Assembly (NCBI GenBank): GCA_910584365.1
Contig: CAJUAF010000009.1
Location: 62,001 to 126,000 of the forward strand
DNA from: an uncultured Muribaculaceae bacterium
GTDB lineage: Bacteria > Bacteroidota > Bacteroidia > Bacteroidales > Muribaculaceae
DNA length: 64,000 nucleotides
Direction of reading: 5' to 3'
A program made the position numbers and the translations under genes. The notes under the pieces were generated by a model that did not search any database, was not told the DNA's origin, and saw nothing but the letters and a program-made list of their open reading frames with translations. This document shows positions 27,732-36,564 of this stretch, in pieces (the stretch's first letter is position 1; each line of letters opens with the position of its first letter).

Positions 27732-27738
27732 CGCCATA

Positions 27739-27924
27739 TTAAATCAGATGAAGAGAAATACTATCTTCATTACACCAAATAACAAATAAAAAATCATGTT
27801 CTGAATTCTTTAACAGATATTCATTAACCAAATAACAGTTAAAGGAACTTTCATAATGCAAAGATAAGACGAATATTTTAATCCTCCAAACATATTGCAA
27901 TATTTTTTCTAAAAATTCTATCAT
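27739..27924 (-). CDS. Possible small protein or small-RNA locus, unknown
   Basis: A 61-codon frame (ATG at 27924, first residues MIEFLEKILQ, last residues DSISLHLI) ends 8 nt before a strong terminator on the same strand. The composition is AT-rich, with many aromatic and Leu/Ile codons. There is no recognisable motif, and a purine-rich AGAGGG lies about 14 nt upstream of the ATG. The terminator supports transcription of this stretch, but whether a peptide or only an RNA is made is unknown. Confidence 0.25.
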   Translation of the reverse strand: MIEFLEKILQYVWRIKIFVLSLHYESSFNCYLVNEYLLKNSEHDFLFVIWCNEDSISLHLI

Positions 27925-28101
27925 TAAGCCCAACTATACCCTCTTAAACTTTCATCAGGCAAGTATTTTAACATATTTAATATTATTTTTCCATTTTACC
28001 CTCTCTTTCATTCCGTAGAATTCTCCCTACTCCTCTGTGCATATCAGAAGTCGTATTCATAAATCATGCTTGATTACGGAAGAAAAATCCCCCGTTTTTT
28101 G

Positions 28102-28109
28102 TAACTTTG
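28102..28109 (+). promoter_or_regulatory. -7 box of tsaD
   Basis: TAACTTTG matches TAnnTTTG and lies 23 nt before ATG 28133. It falls inside the longer frame that opens at 28037, which is the main reason for choosing the downstream start. Confidence 0.6.
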
Positions 28110-28132
28110 CAACAAAGTTTCCATTTACAGCC

Positions 28133-29149
28133 ATGTCAGTAACCATTCTCGGAATCGAATCATCCTGTGACGACACTTCCGCGGCCATAATCCGCGACGG
28201 ACTGCTGTTGTCGAACGTCATAGCATCCCAAAGCGTACACGAAGAGTACGGCGGCGTAGTACCCGAACTGGCCTCCCGCGCCCACCAGCAGAACATTGTC
28301 CCGGTAGTTGACGCGGCAATCCGCCGGGCGGGAATCACCCGCCGCGACCTCGACGCCATAGCTTTCACCCGTGGCCCCGGCCTGCTCGGCTCGCTGCTCG
28401 TAGGCACCTCTTTCGCCAAAGGGATGTCGCTCGGACTGAGGATTCCCCTGGTCGAAGTCAATCATCTCCACGGCCACGTGCTGAGCCATTTCGTGCGCCG
28501 TCAGCCCGACGACCGGGTGCCAGACTTCCCCTTCCTGGCCCTTCTGATATCGGGAGGGAACTCCCAGCTGGTCCTGGTCAGGGACTACAACGATATGGAA
28601 ATCATCGGTCAGACAATTGACGACGCAGCCGGCGAAGCCTTCGACAAATGTGCTAAAGTGATGGGGCTCCCCTATCCCGGCGGCCCTCATATCGACCGCC
28701 TCGCCACCGAAGGAAATCCCGCCGCCTTCCGGTTTGCCAAGCCCCACATCCCGGGATTCGATTACAGTTTCAGCGGCCTGAAAACCTCTTTCCTCTATAC
28801 CCTCCGCGACAATCTGAAGGTGAATCCAGACTTTATCGAGGAAAACCGCGCCGACCTGGCGGCGTCGCTTCAGAAGACGATAATCGACATTCTCCTCGAC
28901 AAACTCGACAAAGCGGTAAAACATACCGGAGTGAAGACCATCGCCATCGGCGGAGGAGTCTCGGCCAATTCCGGAGTGCGCGCCGCCGTGGCCGACTATT
29001 GCGGTGAACACGGTCTGGAAGCGTTTATCCCCGAAAGGGCTTTCACCACCGACAACGCCGCAATGATCGCCATAGCCGGACAGTTCAAATATATGGCCCG
29101 GGAATTTTGCCCTTACGATGCCGCGCCATACGCCCGCGTCACGATGTGA
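28133..29149 (+). CDS. tsaD: tRNA N6-adenosine threonylcarbamoyltransferase
   Basis: TsaD transfers the threonylcarbamoyl group to A37 of ANN-reading tRNAs together with TsaB and TsaE. From ATG 28133 the protein is 338 residues, the normal length, and opens with the canonical SVTILGIESSCDDTSAAI; a longer frame from 28037 adds unrelated residues and covers the promoter. The metal-binding His pair is in VNHLHGHVLSH. Other ASKHA landmarks are PGLLGSLLVG, ALLISGGNSQLVLV, DDAAGEAFDK and IGGGVSANSGVR. It is followed 31 nt later by pncC on the same strand. Confidence 0.97.
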   Translation: MSVTILGIESSCDDTSAAIIRDGLLLSNVIASQSVHEEYGGVVPELASRAHQQNIVPVVDAAIRRAGITRRDLDAIAFTRGPGLLGSLLVGTSFAKGMSLGLRIPLVEVNHLHGHVLSHFVRRQPDDRVPDFPFLALLISGGNSQLVLVRDYNDMEIIGQTIDDAAGEAFDKCAKVMGLPYPGGPHIDRLATEGNPAAFRFAKPHIPGFDYSFSGLKTSFLYTLRDNLKVNPDFIEENRADLAASLQKTIIDILLDKLDKAVKHTGVKTIAIGGGVSANSGVRAAVADYCGEHGLEAFIPERAFTTDNAAMIAIAGQFKYMAREFCPYDAAPYARVTM

Positions 29150-29180
29150 AAAACATTTGAATACCTAAAACAAACTAAAA

Positions 29181-29672
29181 ATGGATCCTTATATACTGAG
29201 AGACCTGGAGGAGATAGCTCCCGACCTGCTTGACACGCTCCGCGAAAGAGGCCTAACACTGTCGACCGCCGAGAGCTGCACCGGAGGAAACATCGCCCAC
29301 CATCTGACCCTCGTTCCCGGATGTTCCGACATCCTCCAGGGGGGCGCCGTCACTTATTCCAACCGGGCCAAATCCGATATTCTCGGGGTCGACCCCGCGG
29401 TCATCGAAGCCAACGGCGCCGTCTCCGAGCCCGTGGTGCGCGCGATGGCCCTGGGAGCCTGCAAGGCGTTCCGCACCGACTGCGCCGTAGCCACCTCCGG
29501 AATAGCCGGACCTGGCGGCGGCACCGATGACAAACCCGTAGGGACCGTATGGACCGCAGCCGTCACTCCCTCAGGCACCGTATCGGAAGTCTATCATCTT
29601 TCCGGCCCTCGCGCCGAGATTATCGACAAGGCCACTCTGCTTGCCCTGCGCCTCCTCATCAACGCTCTCTGA
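29181..29672 (+). CDS. pncC: Nicotinamide-nucleotide amidohydrolase (CinA C-terminal family)
   Basis: This 163-residue protein is the stand-alone CinA C-terminal domain, which deamidates nicotinamide mononucleotide to recycle NAD breakdown products. Signatures are LSTAESCTGGNIAHHLT with the catalytic Ser region, GAVTYSNRAKSDILGV, and ATSGIAGPGGGTDDKPVGTVW. The N-terminal molybdopterin-binding-like COG1058 domain of full CinA is absent, as in many PncC proteins. It is in a likely operon with tsaD and ends at a bidirectional terminator. Confidence 0.93.
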   Translation: MDPYILRDLEEIAPDLLDTLRERGLTLSTAESCTGGNIAHHLTLVPGCSDILQGGAVTYSNRAKSDILGVDPAVIEANGAVSEPVVRAMALGACKAFRTDCAVATSGIAGPGGGTDDKPVGTVWTAAVTPSGTVSEVYHLSGPRAEIIDKATLLALRLLINAL

Positions 29673-29750
29673 CGCACAGAGTCAGGACTGACTTTTTTCA
29701 GCTCCGCTGATAATCCGAAGCGCGTAGCCCCGCGCAATATTACATAAAAC

Positions 29751-29801
29751 GCAATAAAAATCCCCGCGCAGCCATTGCGGCCACGCGGGGATTTTTATTG
29801 C
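29751..29801. terminator. Bidirectional terminator between pncC and the M16 protease gene
   Basis: A perfect 18-bp inverted repeat (29751-29768 with 29784-29801) has a GC-rich core (TCCCCGCG/CGCGGGGA) flanked on both sides by A/T tracts, so it works on either strand for these converging genes. Confidence 0.88.
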
Positions 29802-29815
29802 TTTAATATTCTGTA

Positions 29816-32653
29816 TTACTCGGCGGCAGCTTCGGGAGCGGGGTCGAGAACTACGATACGGTAGCAGGAACCGGCGTTGAAGCGCTTCATGAAGTCTTTC
29901 ACGTCGGCGGGAGTGAGGCTCTGGTAAAGCTCTACGTTTCCGTTGAAGACATCCACACCGTTGAGAGCGGTAGCGGCCATGGCACCAAGCCATTCGTTGT
30001 TCTTCTCTTTGCCTTCCTGGGCCGACTTAACCTCGAACTCAATTACTTTGGCGAGTTCTTCGGGAGTCACGTCGGATTCCATATTCTTGAATTCCCGGGC
30101 GATAACCTCCAGCACCTGGTCTTTCATGTCAGGCTTCATGGGGAAGACAGACTGCATCATGGTGTTGGGATCGGAGATACGGCCCATGTTGCCGGTAGCC
30201 CAGATGGAGTAAACAGCCCCCATGTCCTCGCGGACCTTCTTGAGAAGACGCTCGGTCAGAATCTGGCCGGCAACGTTTACCAGCGCGCGGTCCTTGGCGC
30301 TGTAAGGCATATTGCCGAATTCGAAGACAGCGGCATAGGTCTGGGGAGTCTGCATCGGAGTAGTGAACGTAGTCAGCTTCTCACCCTTCTTCATGCCGAA
30401 CTTGTCGTCGATGGCGGGAGCTTTCGAAGCTGTGGCGGCATCGCCGGGCAGAGTGGCGATATACTGCTCTACAAGAGGCTTGAACTGCTCCAGGTCGATG
30501 TTGCCGGCGAAGAAGAAAGTATAATCGGCGGCATTGGCGGTCATATCCTTTACAATCTGGTTGATCTGCTCAAGGGAAGCGTTTTCGACGGCGGCAACCG
30601 ACAGGACATCCTTGCGGGGAGTGTTGTAGAGAGCCTTGCGGAGGTCGCGGCCGAAAACATACTGGGGATTGGTCTCCTGGTTGTGGAGGAAACCGGCCAG
30701 GGCGCTCTGGGTGGCCTGGAACTCGTCAGCCGACATATTGAACTGAGTGAAGTGGCTGTAAAGAAGCTCCATCATGGTCTTGAGGTCCTTCGGAGTGGAG
30801 TGACCGGAGATGTCGCGCACATAGTCGCCGAACTGGAAGCTGACGCCGCACTGCTTGCCCTGGAGATATTTCTGTATATCCTTATAGGTGTAGGTTCCGA
30901 GTCCGTACTGGTTGAGACCCTCGGGGAGGAACACAAGAGTGTTGGCGTAGGTGTCGGGGTAAACCGAGGTTCCGCCCAGAGCCTGGGCGTCCATCAGGAT
31001 TTCATCGGCCTTGAAGTCAGTCTTCTTGACAACGACCTTGGCTCCGTTGGAGAGGGTCCACTCTACGGCGCCCCACTGGGGAAGTTCCCGGGTGGAGACA
31101 ATCTTGCCGGGAGCGGGAAGATTCTCGATGAGGGGTTCGGATTTCACTTCATCCACGAAAGGCTTGATATCCTCGGCGTCCACAGCGGCAGCCACGGCAC
31201 GCATCTCGGCTTCGGTAGGCACTTTGACACCTTCCTTCTCGGGAACCATCAGGCAGACAACGCGATTATCTTCCGTAACCATCTGCTGGAGAGCCTGGTT
31301 GATCAGGTCAACGGGGAGCTGGGGAAGGAGCATGGTCATGATCTGATATTTCATTTCGATGCCGGTGGCCGGAGTGCCGTCGATGAAGTTGCGCACGTAG
31401 GAGTTCACGTAAGACTCGTTCTCGGCTTTCTCGCGGTTATTGTAGCTCTTCTCAAGCTGGGAAAGATACTCGCTGCGGGCACGGTCATATTCCGAGATGG
31501 TGAATCCGCCGCGGAGAGCGCGGAGAAGCTCGCGGTAAACGGCAGCGTAGGTAGGGAGGATGTCATCTCCCTTGCCGATACCGATAACGGCGAGGGCGTC
31601 CTCGGTCGAAGCAAGGAAATAGTTGCCGTAATATGATCCGGCTGCTGCAAAGGGAGAGTCGGGAGTGGCGGCAATCTCGTTGAGGCGGTTGTTGAGCATA
31701 CTGGTGATCATGTCGGTGACATAGTCCTGCATCCAGTAAGCCATAGTGTTGCGCATCGCCATCGGGATGGTGTCGTTCTTGAAATAGATAGTGACACGCG
31801 AGTTGGACATTTCGGGGTCGGCTCCGATGGCGTAGATTGTGCCGGGGGTCTTGGGAACACCCTCGTAGGTACGCTCCTTGACCTGGGCGGGCATCTTGAT
31901 AGGCGAGAAGATTTCTACGATTTTCTGTTCGATGCGGTCTACGTCAATGTCACCGACAACCACGATACCCTGCTGGTCGGGGCGGTACCATGTCTCATAG
32001 TAGTCGCGAAGCACTTCGGGCTTGAAGTTCATCACTACGTCCATCGTACCGATCGGCAGACGGTAGCCGTATTTGGAACCGGGCATCATCGTCGGGGCGA
32101 GCTGCTCCATGAGGCGCTGCTGGCCTACGTTGCGCGAGCGCCATTCCTGCTGGATCACGCCGCGTTCCTTGTCGATTTCGGCGGGTTCAAGAAGCAGACC
32201 GTCGGCCCAGTCGTGGAGAATCAGCAGACAGGAGTCCTGCACGGCGGTGCTGGCCGTGGGGACATTGGAGATGTTGTAGACAGTCTCGTCGATGGAGGTG
32301 TAGGCGTTGAGGTTCTCCCCGAATTTCACACCTTTGGATTCAAGCCAGGTGATAATCTTGTTGTCGGGGAAATTCACTGTGCCGTTGAAGCACATATGCT
32401 CCAGGAAGTGGGCCAGACCGCGCTGGTCGTCGTTCTCGAGAGCAGAACCGACTTTCTGGGCGATGTAGAAGTCAGCCTGCCCTTTGGGAGTCTCGTTGTG
32501 ACGGATATAATAGGTAAGTCCGTTGGGGAGGATTCCCTTTCTTACAGCCGGATCCAGGGGCAGAGGATCTGTCGGCATCTGAGCTTTGGCCGGGATGGCC
32601 AGAGTGGCGACCCCTATCAGTACGAAAAGGAGTCTGGAAAAGATTTTTCTCAT
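29816..32653 (-). CDS. Secreted M16 family zinc metalloprotease (insulinase-like)
   Basis: The 945-residue protein has a signal peptide (MRKIFSRLLFVLIGVATLAIPAKA) and a two-repeat M16 layout. The inverted zinc motif HFLEH (His82, Glu85, His86) sits in the first peptidase repeat, with the third-ligand region EPAEIDKERGVIQQEW downstream. The second, inactive repeat follows after about residue 540 (MDAQALGGTSVYPDTYANTLVF). It likely degrades peptides in the periplasm or at the envelope. It is a single-gene unit converging on pncC. The upstream 150 bases contain only an imperfect promoter-like word. Confidence 0.93.
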   Translation of the reverse strand: MRKIFSRLLFVLIGVATLAIPAKAQMPTDPLPLDPAVRKGILPNGLTYYIRHNETPKGQADFYIAQKVGSALENDDQRGLAHFLEHMCFNGTVNFPDNKIITWLESKGVKFGENLNAYTSIDETVYNISNVPTASTAVQDSCLLILHDWADGLLLEPAEIDKERGVIQQEWRSRNVGQQRLMEQLAPTMMPGSKYGYRLPIGTMDVVMNFKPEVLRDYYETWYRPDQQGIVVVGDIDVDRIEQKIVEIFSPIKMPAQVKERTYEGVPKTPGTIYAIGADPEMSNSRVTIYFKNDTIPMAMRNTMAYWMQDYVTDMITSMLNNRLNEIAATPDSPFAAAGSYYGNYFLASTEDALAVIGIGKGDDILPTYAAVYRELLRALRGGFTISEYDRARSEYLSQLEKSYNNREKAENESYVNSYVRNFIDGTPATGIEMKYQIMTMLLPQLPVDLINQALQQMVTEDNRVVCLMVPEKEGVKVPTEAEMRAVAAAVDAEDIKPFVDEVKSEPLIENLPAPGKIVSTRELPQWGAVEWTLSNGAKVVVKKTDFKADEILMDAQALGGTSVYPDTYANTLVFLPEGLNQYGLGTYTYKDIQKYLQGKQCGVSFQFGDYVRDISGHSTPKDLKTMMELLYSHFTQFNMSADEFQATQSALAGFLHNQETNPQYVFGRDLRKALYNTPRKDVLSVAAVENASLEQINQIVKDMTANAADYTFFFAGNIDLEQFKPLVEQYIATLPGDAATASKAPAIDDKFGMKKGEKLTTFTTPMQTPQTYAAVFEFGNMPYSAKDRALVNVAGQILTERLLKKVREDMGAVYSIWATGNMGRISDPNTMMQSVFPMKPDMKDQVLEVIAREFKNMESDVTPEELAKVIEFEVKSAQEGKEKNNEWLGAMAATALNGVDVFNGNVELYQSLTPADVKDFMKRFNAGSCYRIVVLDPAPEAAAE

Positions 32654-32804
32654 TACTTGAAAAACACTTATGATGAATATTACTTTATGTATTCAACCTG
32701 GAGGCTGAAACCGGATTTCAGCACACACTCCGAATAGTTAGACGTCGAAAATCCCCAAAGGTTGCATACTTTTCCGAAAAAATTCAGATATTTTTGCCGG
32801 AGAA

Positions 32805-34181
32805 TCATCCGAACAGGCGGCGGAACGCTTCCTCGACCCGGGTGACCTCCACCACTTCAATGTTCAGTCTGGAAAGCTCCACCCCCTTGAGGGCGCCCCG
32901 GGGGATGATTATGGAGCGCATCCCGAGTTTGTCGGCCTCGCGGACGCGCTGTTCCATACGGGTGACGGGGCGGATTTCGCCGCTCAGTCCCACCTCCCCG
33001 CTGAGACACACTCCCTGCTGTACCGCCATATCGACGTTTGAGGAAAGAATCGCGGCGATCACGGCAAGGTCAAGGGCCGGATCGGAGACTTTCAGCCCTC
33101 CGGCGATATTGAGGAACACATCCTTCTGGGCCAGCTTGAAGCCGACCCGTTTCTCCAGCACGGCCAGGAGCATATTCATCCTCTTGGAGTCGAATCCCGT
33201 CACTGCCCGCTGGGGAGTGCCGTAGGCGGCGGTGCTGACAAGCGCCTGCGTTTCGATCAGAAAAGGACGGATCCCCTCCAGGGTAACCCCCACGGCGCTC
33301 CCCGAGAGCAGTTCCCCCTCATGCTGGGACAACAGCATTTCGGACGGATTGGCTACCTCGCGCAGTCCGCGCTGACACATTTCATAGATCCCCAGCTCCG
33401 ACGTATTGCCGAAGCGGTTCTTCGTAGCCCGCAGGATACGGTACATATACTGGCGGTCCCCCTCGAACTGCAGCACCGCGTCGACTATATGCTCCAGCAC
33501 TTTCGGGCCGGCCAGCGAGCCTTCCTTATTTATATGGCCTATCAGCAACACCGGCACCCCCGATTCCTTGGCATAGCGGAGCAGCGACGCGGCGCACTCG
33601 CGCACCTGGCTGACGCTCCCTGCCGATGACTCTATAGTGTCGGAGGCGATCGTCTGTATGGAATCGACTATCAGCAGTTCGGGCTGGATGGTTTCTATAT
33701 GGGAGAATATATTTTCAAGGGAGGTCTCGGTGACCACGTAGCAGTTGTCGCTCATGCGGCCGATACGGTCGGCCCGGAGTTTTATCTGAGTGGCGCTCTC
33801 CTCGCCGGAGACATACAGAATCCGGCGCGATTTTATGGAAAGAATATTCTGAAGGACAAGAGTGGACTTGCCGATTCCCGGCTCCCCCCCGATGAGGACC
33901 ATCGAACCGGGGACAAGTCCCCCGCCGAGGACGCGGTTAAGCTCCTCGCTCGGAAGATGGATGCGCGGTTCCCGCGCGGTCTCGATTTCAGAAACTTTCC
34001 GGGGTACGGAGCGCGGGGTCTTTCCCAACGGCACTTTCGCCGAGGCGCGGGAGACTGGGCGGACTTTCTCCTCCACCATCGTGTTCCACGCTCCGCAGGC
34101 CGGACATCTCCCCTCCCATTTCGGGGAGTCGGCCCCGCATTCGCTGCAGAACCATACCGATTTCTCTTTCGCTTTTCCCAT
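32805..34181 (-). CDS. radA: DNA repair protein RadA
   Basis: RadA is a RecA-like, DnaB-type helicase that helps process recombination intermediates. The 458-residue protein has the N-terminal zinc finger (CSECGADSPKWEGRCPACGAWNT, residues about 12-34), Walker A GGEPGIGKST, the RadA-specific KNRFG motif in RATKNRFGNTSELGIYEM and the C-terminal Lon-like domain (GLSGEIRPV, IIPRGALKG). It lies 30 nt downstream of the SpoU methyltransferase gene and is probably cotranscribed with it. Confidence 0.97.
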   Translation of the reverse strand: MGKAKEKSVWFCSECGADSPKWEGRCPACGAWNTMVEEKVRPVSRASAKVPLGKTPRSVPRKVSEIETAREPRIHLPSEELNRVLGGGLVPGSMVLIGGEPGIGKSTLVLQNILSIKSRRILYVSGEESATQIKLRADRIGRMSDNCYVVTETSLENIFSHIETIQPELLIVDSIQTIASDTIESSAGSVSQVRECAASLLRYAKESGVPVLLIGHINKEGSLAGPKVLEHIVDAVLQFEGDRQYMYRILRATKNRFGNTSELGIYEMCQRGLREVANPSEMLLSQHEGELLSGSAVGVTLEGIRPFLIETQALVSTAAYGTPQRAVTGFDSKRMNMLLAVLEKRVGFKLAQKDVFLNIAGGLKVSDPALDLAVIAAILSSNVDMAVQQGVCLSGEVGLSGEIRPVTRMEQRVREADKLGMRSIIIPRGALKGVELSRLNIEVVEVTRVEEAFRRLFG

Positions 34182-34211
34182 CTGGTTTTGTGAACTGGAT
34201 TAAGAGCTGTT

Positions 34212-35015
34212 TTACACAAGATTTACACGGCGCCGGAATTCGGCCACGGTGACCGCGGCGGCCGTGCCGACGTTCAGGGACTCAACCGTCGGGGCGTCGG
34301 GCGGAAAGGAGGGAATCCGGATGCGGCAGCTGACGGCAGACTCCACTTCCGGGGAAATACCGTTCCCTTCGTTGCCCATCACAATCACGCCGCCGCGTCC
34401 CAGCCGGGCCCGGTAGATGTCATCTCCATCAAGAAACGTCCCGTAGACGGCGGTTCCTTTCCCGGCCAGCCCCCCAAGAGTCGCGGCCAGGTCGCAGTAA
34501 ACAACCTTCACTCGGGCCAGGGCTCCCATTGTGGACTGCAGCACTTTGGGATTGAAGACATCGACGGTGTCCCGCGAGGCAAGGACGGTGTGGATTCCGA
34601 ACCAGTCGGCCACGCGCAGTATCGTCCCCAGATTCCCGGGGTCCTGGATGCGGTCGAGGGCCAGGAGGAGTTCGTCCCCGCCTGGGGCTGGGAGTTCCCC
34701 GTTATTCTCATCCTCGGGAAGCTCGAACACGCCCAGCACCCCCTGGGGAGCCGACATAGACGATATCCGCTCCAGTTCGTCGTTCCGGGCGATCAGCAGT
34801 TCCCCGTCTGAAAGCGGGTGTCCCGCAAGGCTGTCAGCCAACGGACCGTTCTCCTCCAGCCATCCGGAGGTGGCCACAAGATAACGCAGCGGAAAGACAG
34901 GGAGAAGTTCCCGGAGGCTACGGATGCCTTCGGCAACGAACAGTCCCTCCTGGCGCCGCTTGCGTGCGGAACCGAGCGAGGAGATGAGTTTTCTCTGGGA
35001 AGCGGTCAGTCTCAT
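34212..35015 (-). CDS. SpoU/TrmH family RNA 2'-O-methyltransferase
   Basis: This 267-residue protein has an N-terminal substrate-binding domain (FVAEGIRSLREL) and a C-terminal SPOUT domain with the three knot motifs: LDRIQDPGNLGTILRVADWFG (motif 1), VIVMGNEGNGIS (motif 2) and IRIPSFPPDAPTVESLNVGTAAAV (motif 3, with the Ser-Leu-Asn-Val core). It methylates the 2'-OH of ribose in rRNA or tRNA; the target nucleotide cannot be told from sequence. It is first in a pair with radA and has its own TAnnTTTG promoter element. Confidence 0.92.
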   Translation of the reverse strand: MRLTASQRKLISSLGSARKRRQEGLFVAEGIRSLRELLPVFPLRYLVATSGWLEENGPLADSLAGHPLSDGELLIARNDELERISSMSAPQGVLGVFELPEDENNGELPAPGGDELLLALDRIQDPGNLGTILRVADWFGIHTVLASRDTVDVFNPKVLQSTMGALARVKVVYCDLAATLGGLAGKGTAVYGTFLDGDDIYRARLGRGGVIVMGNEGNGISPEVESAVSCRIRIPSFPPDAPTVESLNVGTAAAVTVAEFRRRVNLV

Positions 35016-35052
35016 ATATGTGCTTATGAAATACCCGGATAAGTTACAGATG

Positions 35053-35060
35053 CAAAAATA
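35053..35060 (-). promoter_or_regulatory. -7 box of the SpoU methyltransferase gene
   Basis: On the minus strand the sequence reads TATTTTTG, matching TAnnTTTG, 38 nt upstream of the ATG at 35015. The -33 region is weak. Confidence 0.5.
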
Positions 35061-35205
35061 CGAAAAAAATAACTCCCGGCCACTATTTCCCGCGATAAAA
35101 ATAGATTCCGCGTAAGTCAGGCCGGGCTCCCGGGGAGTAATTTGAGGAGACCTCTCTGAACCGCATCCGCTCCGGATATGTTTTTATAATGTGAATACAT
35201 CTACG

Positions 35206-35694
35206 ATGGACATAAGAATCACCAGAGTGGCTGACCTGTCGGACCGCTGCCACCTCAACCGCTGGGAATTGCTCCGCTACGGAAGCAATCCCGAAAATAT
35301 CGCCGTCGACCTGAGGGCCTCTCTTGACCGGGACGTTCCCCGCGAGCGGCTTGCGCTGGTGCTGACAGCCACCTATACCTATATGCGCGGCATGATAAAA
35401 CGTCCCTTGCTGGAATATGCCGTCGTGGCGGAGTTCGAAATTCCGGAAATGAGCGGATACGTGAAATTCACCCCATCGCACGAAACGGTCTCAGTCCCGC
35501 CGTCGCTGATGAATCTTATGCTTTGTGTGGCCGTAGGCGCTCTCCGGGGCATGATAGCCCGGAAGACATCCGGGACTCCGCTCGAGAACCATCCCCTTCC
35601 GCTGATCAACATCTCCTCCCTGGTCAGCAAACTGATATACGGCGAAAGGGCCGACAACCGCGTCGTCCCCCTCGAAGAACCTGTCTGCGGATGA
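35206..35694 (+). CDS. Conserved-looking protein of unknown function, faintly SecB-like
   Basis: The ATG at 35206 (MDIRITRV) gives 162 residues; a GTG at 35191 would add five. There is no signal peptide or membrane segment. The C-terminal half (VAVGALRGMIARKTSGTPL, LPLINISSLVSKL) faintly recalls SecB-like proteins, which share a late helix and an Asn/Pro-rich end, but the likeness is too weak to name it. The gene stands alone between the SpoU methyltransferase (divergent) and the DUF3108 pair (same strand). Codon composition matches its neighbours, so I regard it as a real gene without a known function. Confidence 0.6.
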   Translation: MDIRITRVADLSDRCHLNRWELLRYGSNPENIAVDLRASLDRDVPRERLALVLTATYTYMRGMIKRPLLEYAVVAEFEIPEMSGYVKFTPSHETVSVPPSLMNLMLCVAVGALRGMIARKTSGTPLENHPLPLINISSLVSKLIYGERADNRVVPLEEPVCG

Positions 35695-35769
35695 TCGGCT
35701 CACAGCAGATTAAGCTACTTTTAATTAAGAAATTAATTCTTTTAAGAATACCGACAAACGTTTTTAACT

Positions 35770-36534
35770 ATGAAAAATTTATTTATGATTGCGGGAATAC
35801 TCCTGGCATTGCTCCCCGTGGAGATGAAAGCGTGGACAGTCCCGCAGGAGACACTGGAGTATGAAGTCCATTACAAATGGGGGCTTATCAACGCCAATGC
35901 CGGAGTGGCGACCATCAAGACTGAACCCGTGCCCGGCACCAACCTGTTCAGAGCTACCCTTACCGGGAAATCCGTCAATCTCTTAGGCCATTATTATGAG
36001 GCCGGCGACGTACTGACCGGCACCATGCTCGCCGATTCTTTCCGTCCGGTCTACAACGAAAGGATAACCCAGGAATCGGGAGAGTTCACAATCGAGACCG
36101 TCTGCTACGACCATTCCGGGGGGACCGCCTCCGGAGAGTCTTTCAAGACCCTCCCCGACGGCACCACCGTAAAATCCCGCGTAAGCCATTACGGGGGAGG
36201 CCTCACACTGGATCTGCTGGCAGTGTTCTATTATATGCGTCAGGTCGACTACCAGGCCATGCAGCCTGGCCAGACGGTCACCGTCAACGTGTTCGCCGGC
36301 TCCAGCCCGGAAGTGCTTACGATTGTCTATAACGGACAGGAGACGATGGAATACCAGGGCCAGCAACGCCAGGTCTACCGCGTAAGTATGTCATTCACCG
36401 CCCGCAACGGAGGCGCCGGCACTTCCGATTCGATGAGCGCGGTCATATCGGCCAATTACAGCCGCATCCCTCTCATAGTCGACGGCAAACTCAAGTTCGG
36501 CCATCTCCACTGCAGCTTTATCGGGAACGAATAA
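35770..36534 (+). CDS. Secreted DUF3108 family protein (copy 1)
   Basis: The 254-residue protein has a signal peptide (residues 1-21, MKNLFMIAGILLALLPVEMKA) and a single beta-rich DUF3108 domain: LEYEVHYKWGLINANAGVATI, FYYMRQVDYQAMQPGQTVTVNVFAGS and a C-terminal SRIPLIVDGKLKFGHLHC. No catalytic residues are known for this family; it is exported and probably periplasmic. The next gene is a paralogue only 30 nt downstream, so this is a tandem duplication within one operon. An AT-rich stretch with a short palindrome precedes the ATG. Confidence 0.85.
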   Translation: MKNLFMIAGILLALLPVEMKAWTVPQETLEYEVHYKWGLINANAGVATIKTEPVPGTNLFRATLTGKSVNLLGHYYEAGDVLTGTMLADSFRPVYNERITQESGEFTIETVCYDHSGGTASGESFKTLPDGTTVKSRVSHYGGGLTLDLLAVFYYMRQVDYQAMQPGQTVTVNVFAGSSPEVLTIVYNGQETMEYQGQQRQVYRVSMSFTARNGGAGTSDSMSAVISANYSRIPLIVDGKLKFGHLHCSFIGNE

Positions 36535-36564
36535 ACTTTCCGCTCCCGGAAGCGTCTAACAGTC

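Larger units (their letters stand above)
27365..28101. other. AT-rich spacer between ptb and tsaD
   Basis: About 740 bases, much richer in A and T than the flanking genes, with runs such as TTTTTAAACACAAATAG and many TATTTAA-like words. It holds a minus-strand terminator (27698-27731) preceded by a possible 61-codon frame (27739-27924). A plus-strand frame at 27342-27653 has poor codon use and overlaps the ptb start, so I do not call it. No mobile-element ends, direct repeats or tRNA were noticed. Confidence 0.5.
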
